Source of the DNA: Saccharopolyspora galaxeae
GTDB lineage: Bacteria; Actinomycetota; Actinomycetes; Mycobacteriales; Pseudonocardiaceae
Direction: 5' to 3'
Length of the DNA stretch: 64,000 nt
NCBI RefSeq assembly: GCF_016526145.1
Contig: NZ_JADDUE010000002.1
Span: forward strand, 1 to 64,000
Shown piece by piece: positions 63,370-64,000 of the stretch. Position 1 is the first letter of the stretch, and each line of letters starts with the position of its first letter. The position numbers and the translations under genes were made by a program. The notes under the pieces were generated by a model. The model searched no databases and had not been told where the DNA came from. It saw nothing but the letters and a program-made list of their open reading frames with translations.

Positions 63370-64000
63370 GTGGTCAACTCGCTGGTCGTGTCGCTTTCCG
63401 GGCTCGGGGACCGGGCCGTGGACCGCTGCGCCGAGTTCGCCGCCGAGCTGGACCGGCGCAACGTGCCGTTGACGCTGCTGGTCGCTCCGCGCCCGCAAGG
63501 TTCGGAGCGGCCCGCGCCGGACGGTCCCGCGGTGGGGTGGGTCCGCGGACGGCTGCACCGCGGCGACGTGTCCGCGCTGCACGGTTTCGACCACGCTCCC
63601 TCGGGGCAAGGGCTGCTTCCCAGGGTCGCGAGCGCGGGCCGCGCGTCGGCGGCGGTCCGGGGCGCCGAGTTCGCCGCGCTGCCCGCGCACGAAGCCGGTC
63701 TGCGGCTGTCCGCGGCGACCGCGGCACTGGACGCCTTCGGCCTGCGAACGGACCTGTTCGTGCCGCCGCGCTGGCTCTGCTCGCCGGGCACGGTGACCGC
63801 GCTGCGCAGGCGCGGGTTCGCGGTGTGCGCGGATGCGCTCGCGGTGCACGAGCTGGGCACCGGCGAGGTGCACCGGGCACGGGTGCACGCGCTCGGACCT
63901 GGTGCGCGAGTGGAGCAGTGGTGGTGCCGAGCCCTCGTGCTCGGCGTCGGCCGGGCGGCCCGGCGCGGCCGGATGGTGCGGCTCGCGGTGGACTCCGCGG
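63370..64000 (+). CDS. DUF2334-type polysaccharide-deacetylase-like protein, partial
   Basis: The first 210 codons of a gene running off the right edge. Start VNSLVVSLSGLGDRAVDRCA, then VPLTLLVAPRP, HGFDHAP (metal-binding HGxxH-like), AHEAGLRLSAATAALDAFGL, FVPPRWLCSPGTVTALRRRG. This agrees with DUF2334 NodB-like deacetylase relatives, often beside purC in this group. GTG at 63370 after GGGGAG. Confidence 0.75.
   Translation, partial: MVNSLVVSLSGLGDRAVDRCAEFAAELDRRNVPLTLLVAPRPQGSERPAPDGPAVGWVRGRLHRGDVSALHGFDHAPSGQGLLPRVASAGRASAAVRGAEFAALPAHEAGLRLSAATAALDAFGLRTDLFVPPRWLCSPGTVTALRRRGFAVCADALAVHELGTGEVHRARVHALGPGARVEQWWCRALVLGVGRAARRGRMVRLAVDSA

Overview
The window is high-GC actinobacterial chromosome. 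GTG starts are frequent, four-base start/stop overlaps (GTGA, ATGA) are common, and protein content and gene order point to the Pseudonocardiales, most likely a Saccharopolyspora-like organism (inference). The left half follows a backbone also known from Mycobacterium tuberculosis around Rv0338c-Rv0384c: an EtfD-like Fe-S membrane oxidoreductase, dnaK-grpE-dnaJ-hspR, clpB, pyrE, an rRNA/tRNA methyltransferase, DedA, fba, a DUF3151 gene and purA. No rRNA, tRNA, CRISPR array or transposase gene was seen.

Layout. 1-8.6 kb: partial etfD-like gene, an SMR efflux pump with its TetR, a DUF4097 lipoprotein, the dnaK operon and a globin-reductase. 9-13.7 kb: two MarR genes, the second in an operon with an unusual MFS exporter carrying three C-terminal carboxypeptidase-regulatory-like domains and a YceI protein carrying the same kind of domain. 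14-16.6 kb: clpB. 16.7-18.3 kb: an XRE/DUF397 pair and two tiny zinc-finger-like proteins. 18.6-28.9 kb: MFS/TetR pair, SDR, pyrE, methyltransferase, DedA, nagA, an ECF sigma factor, fba. 29-33.3 kb: FUSC protein, secreted nuclease, purA. 33.4-36.8 kb: XRE, ImmA/IrrE protease, MAB_1171c-like membrane protein and amidohydrolase in one operon. 36.9-39.4 kb: short leader peptide followed by sulfonate-binding lipoprotein and alkanesulfonate monooxygenase. 39.6-43 kb: secreted protein, glycerophosphodiesterase, purD. 43-45.8 kb: a second XRE/DUF397 pair, then a DddA-like (SCP1.201) deaminase toxin candidate with an Imm1-type immunity gene. 45.8-52.6 kb: aminotransferase and a shikimate/quinate catabolism cluster (MHS transporter, TetR, shikimate dehydrogenase, dehydroshikimate dehydratase fused to an HPPD-like domain). 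52.6-64 kb: threonine aldolase, ECF sigma/anti-sigma, second TetR/SMR pair, heterodimeric ABC exporter, purB, tenA, purC and a partial DUF2334 gene.

Regulation visible in sequence. Three HspR operators (HAIR) flank the dnaK and clpB promoters, a near-consensus DasR site lies upstream of nagA, paired inverted repeats precede the MarR-MFS-YceI operon and the divergent MFS/TetR pair, and matching motifs precede both halves of the shikimate cluster. Many convergent gene pairs are separated by strong GC stem-loops.

Unexplained structure. Three things stand out: a family of at least seven 51-bp imperfect palindromes (plus a 42-bp relative) placed just downstream of genes; a 180-bp intergenic repeat present twice, 20 kb apart, with 132 identical bases and 17-bp internal inverted arms; and two different tandem-repeat tracts upstream of pyrE and purD. 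The deaminase/Imm1 module and the MFS/YceI regulatory-domain operon are the most interesting protein-coding systems.
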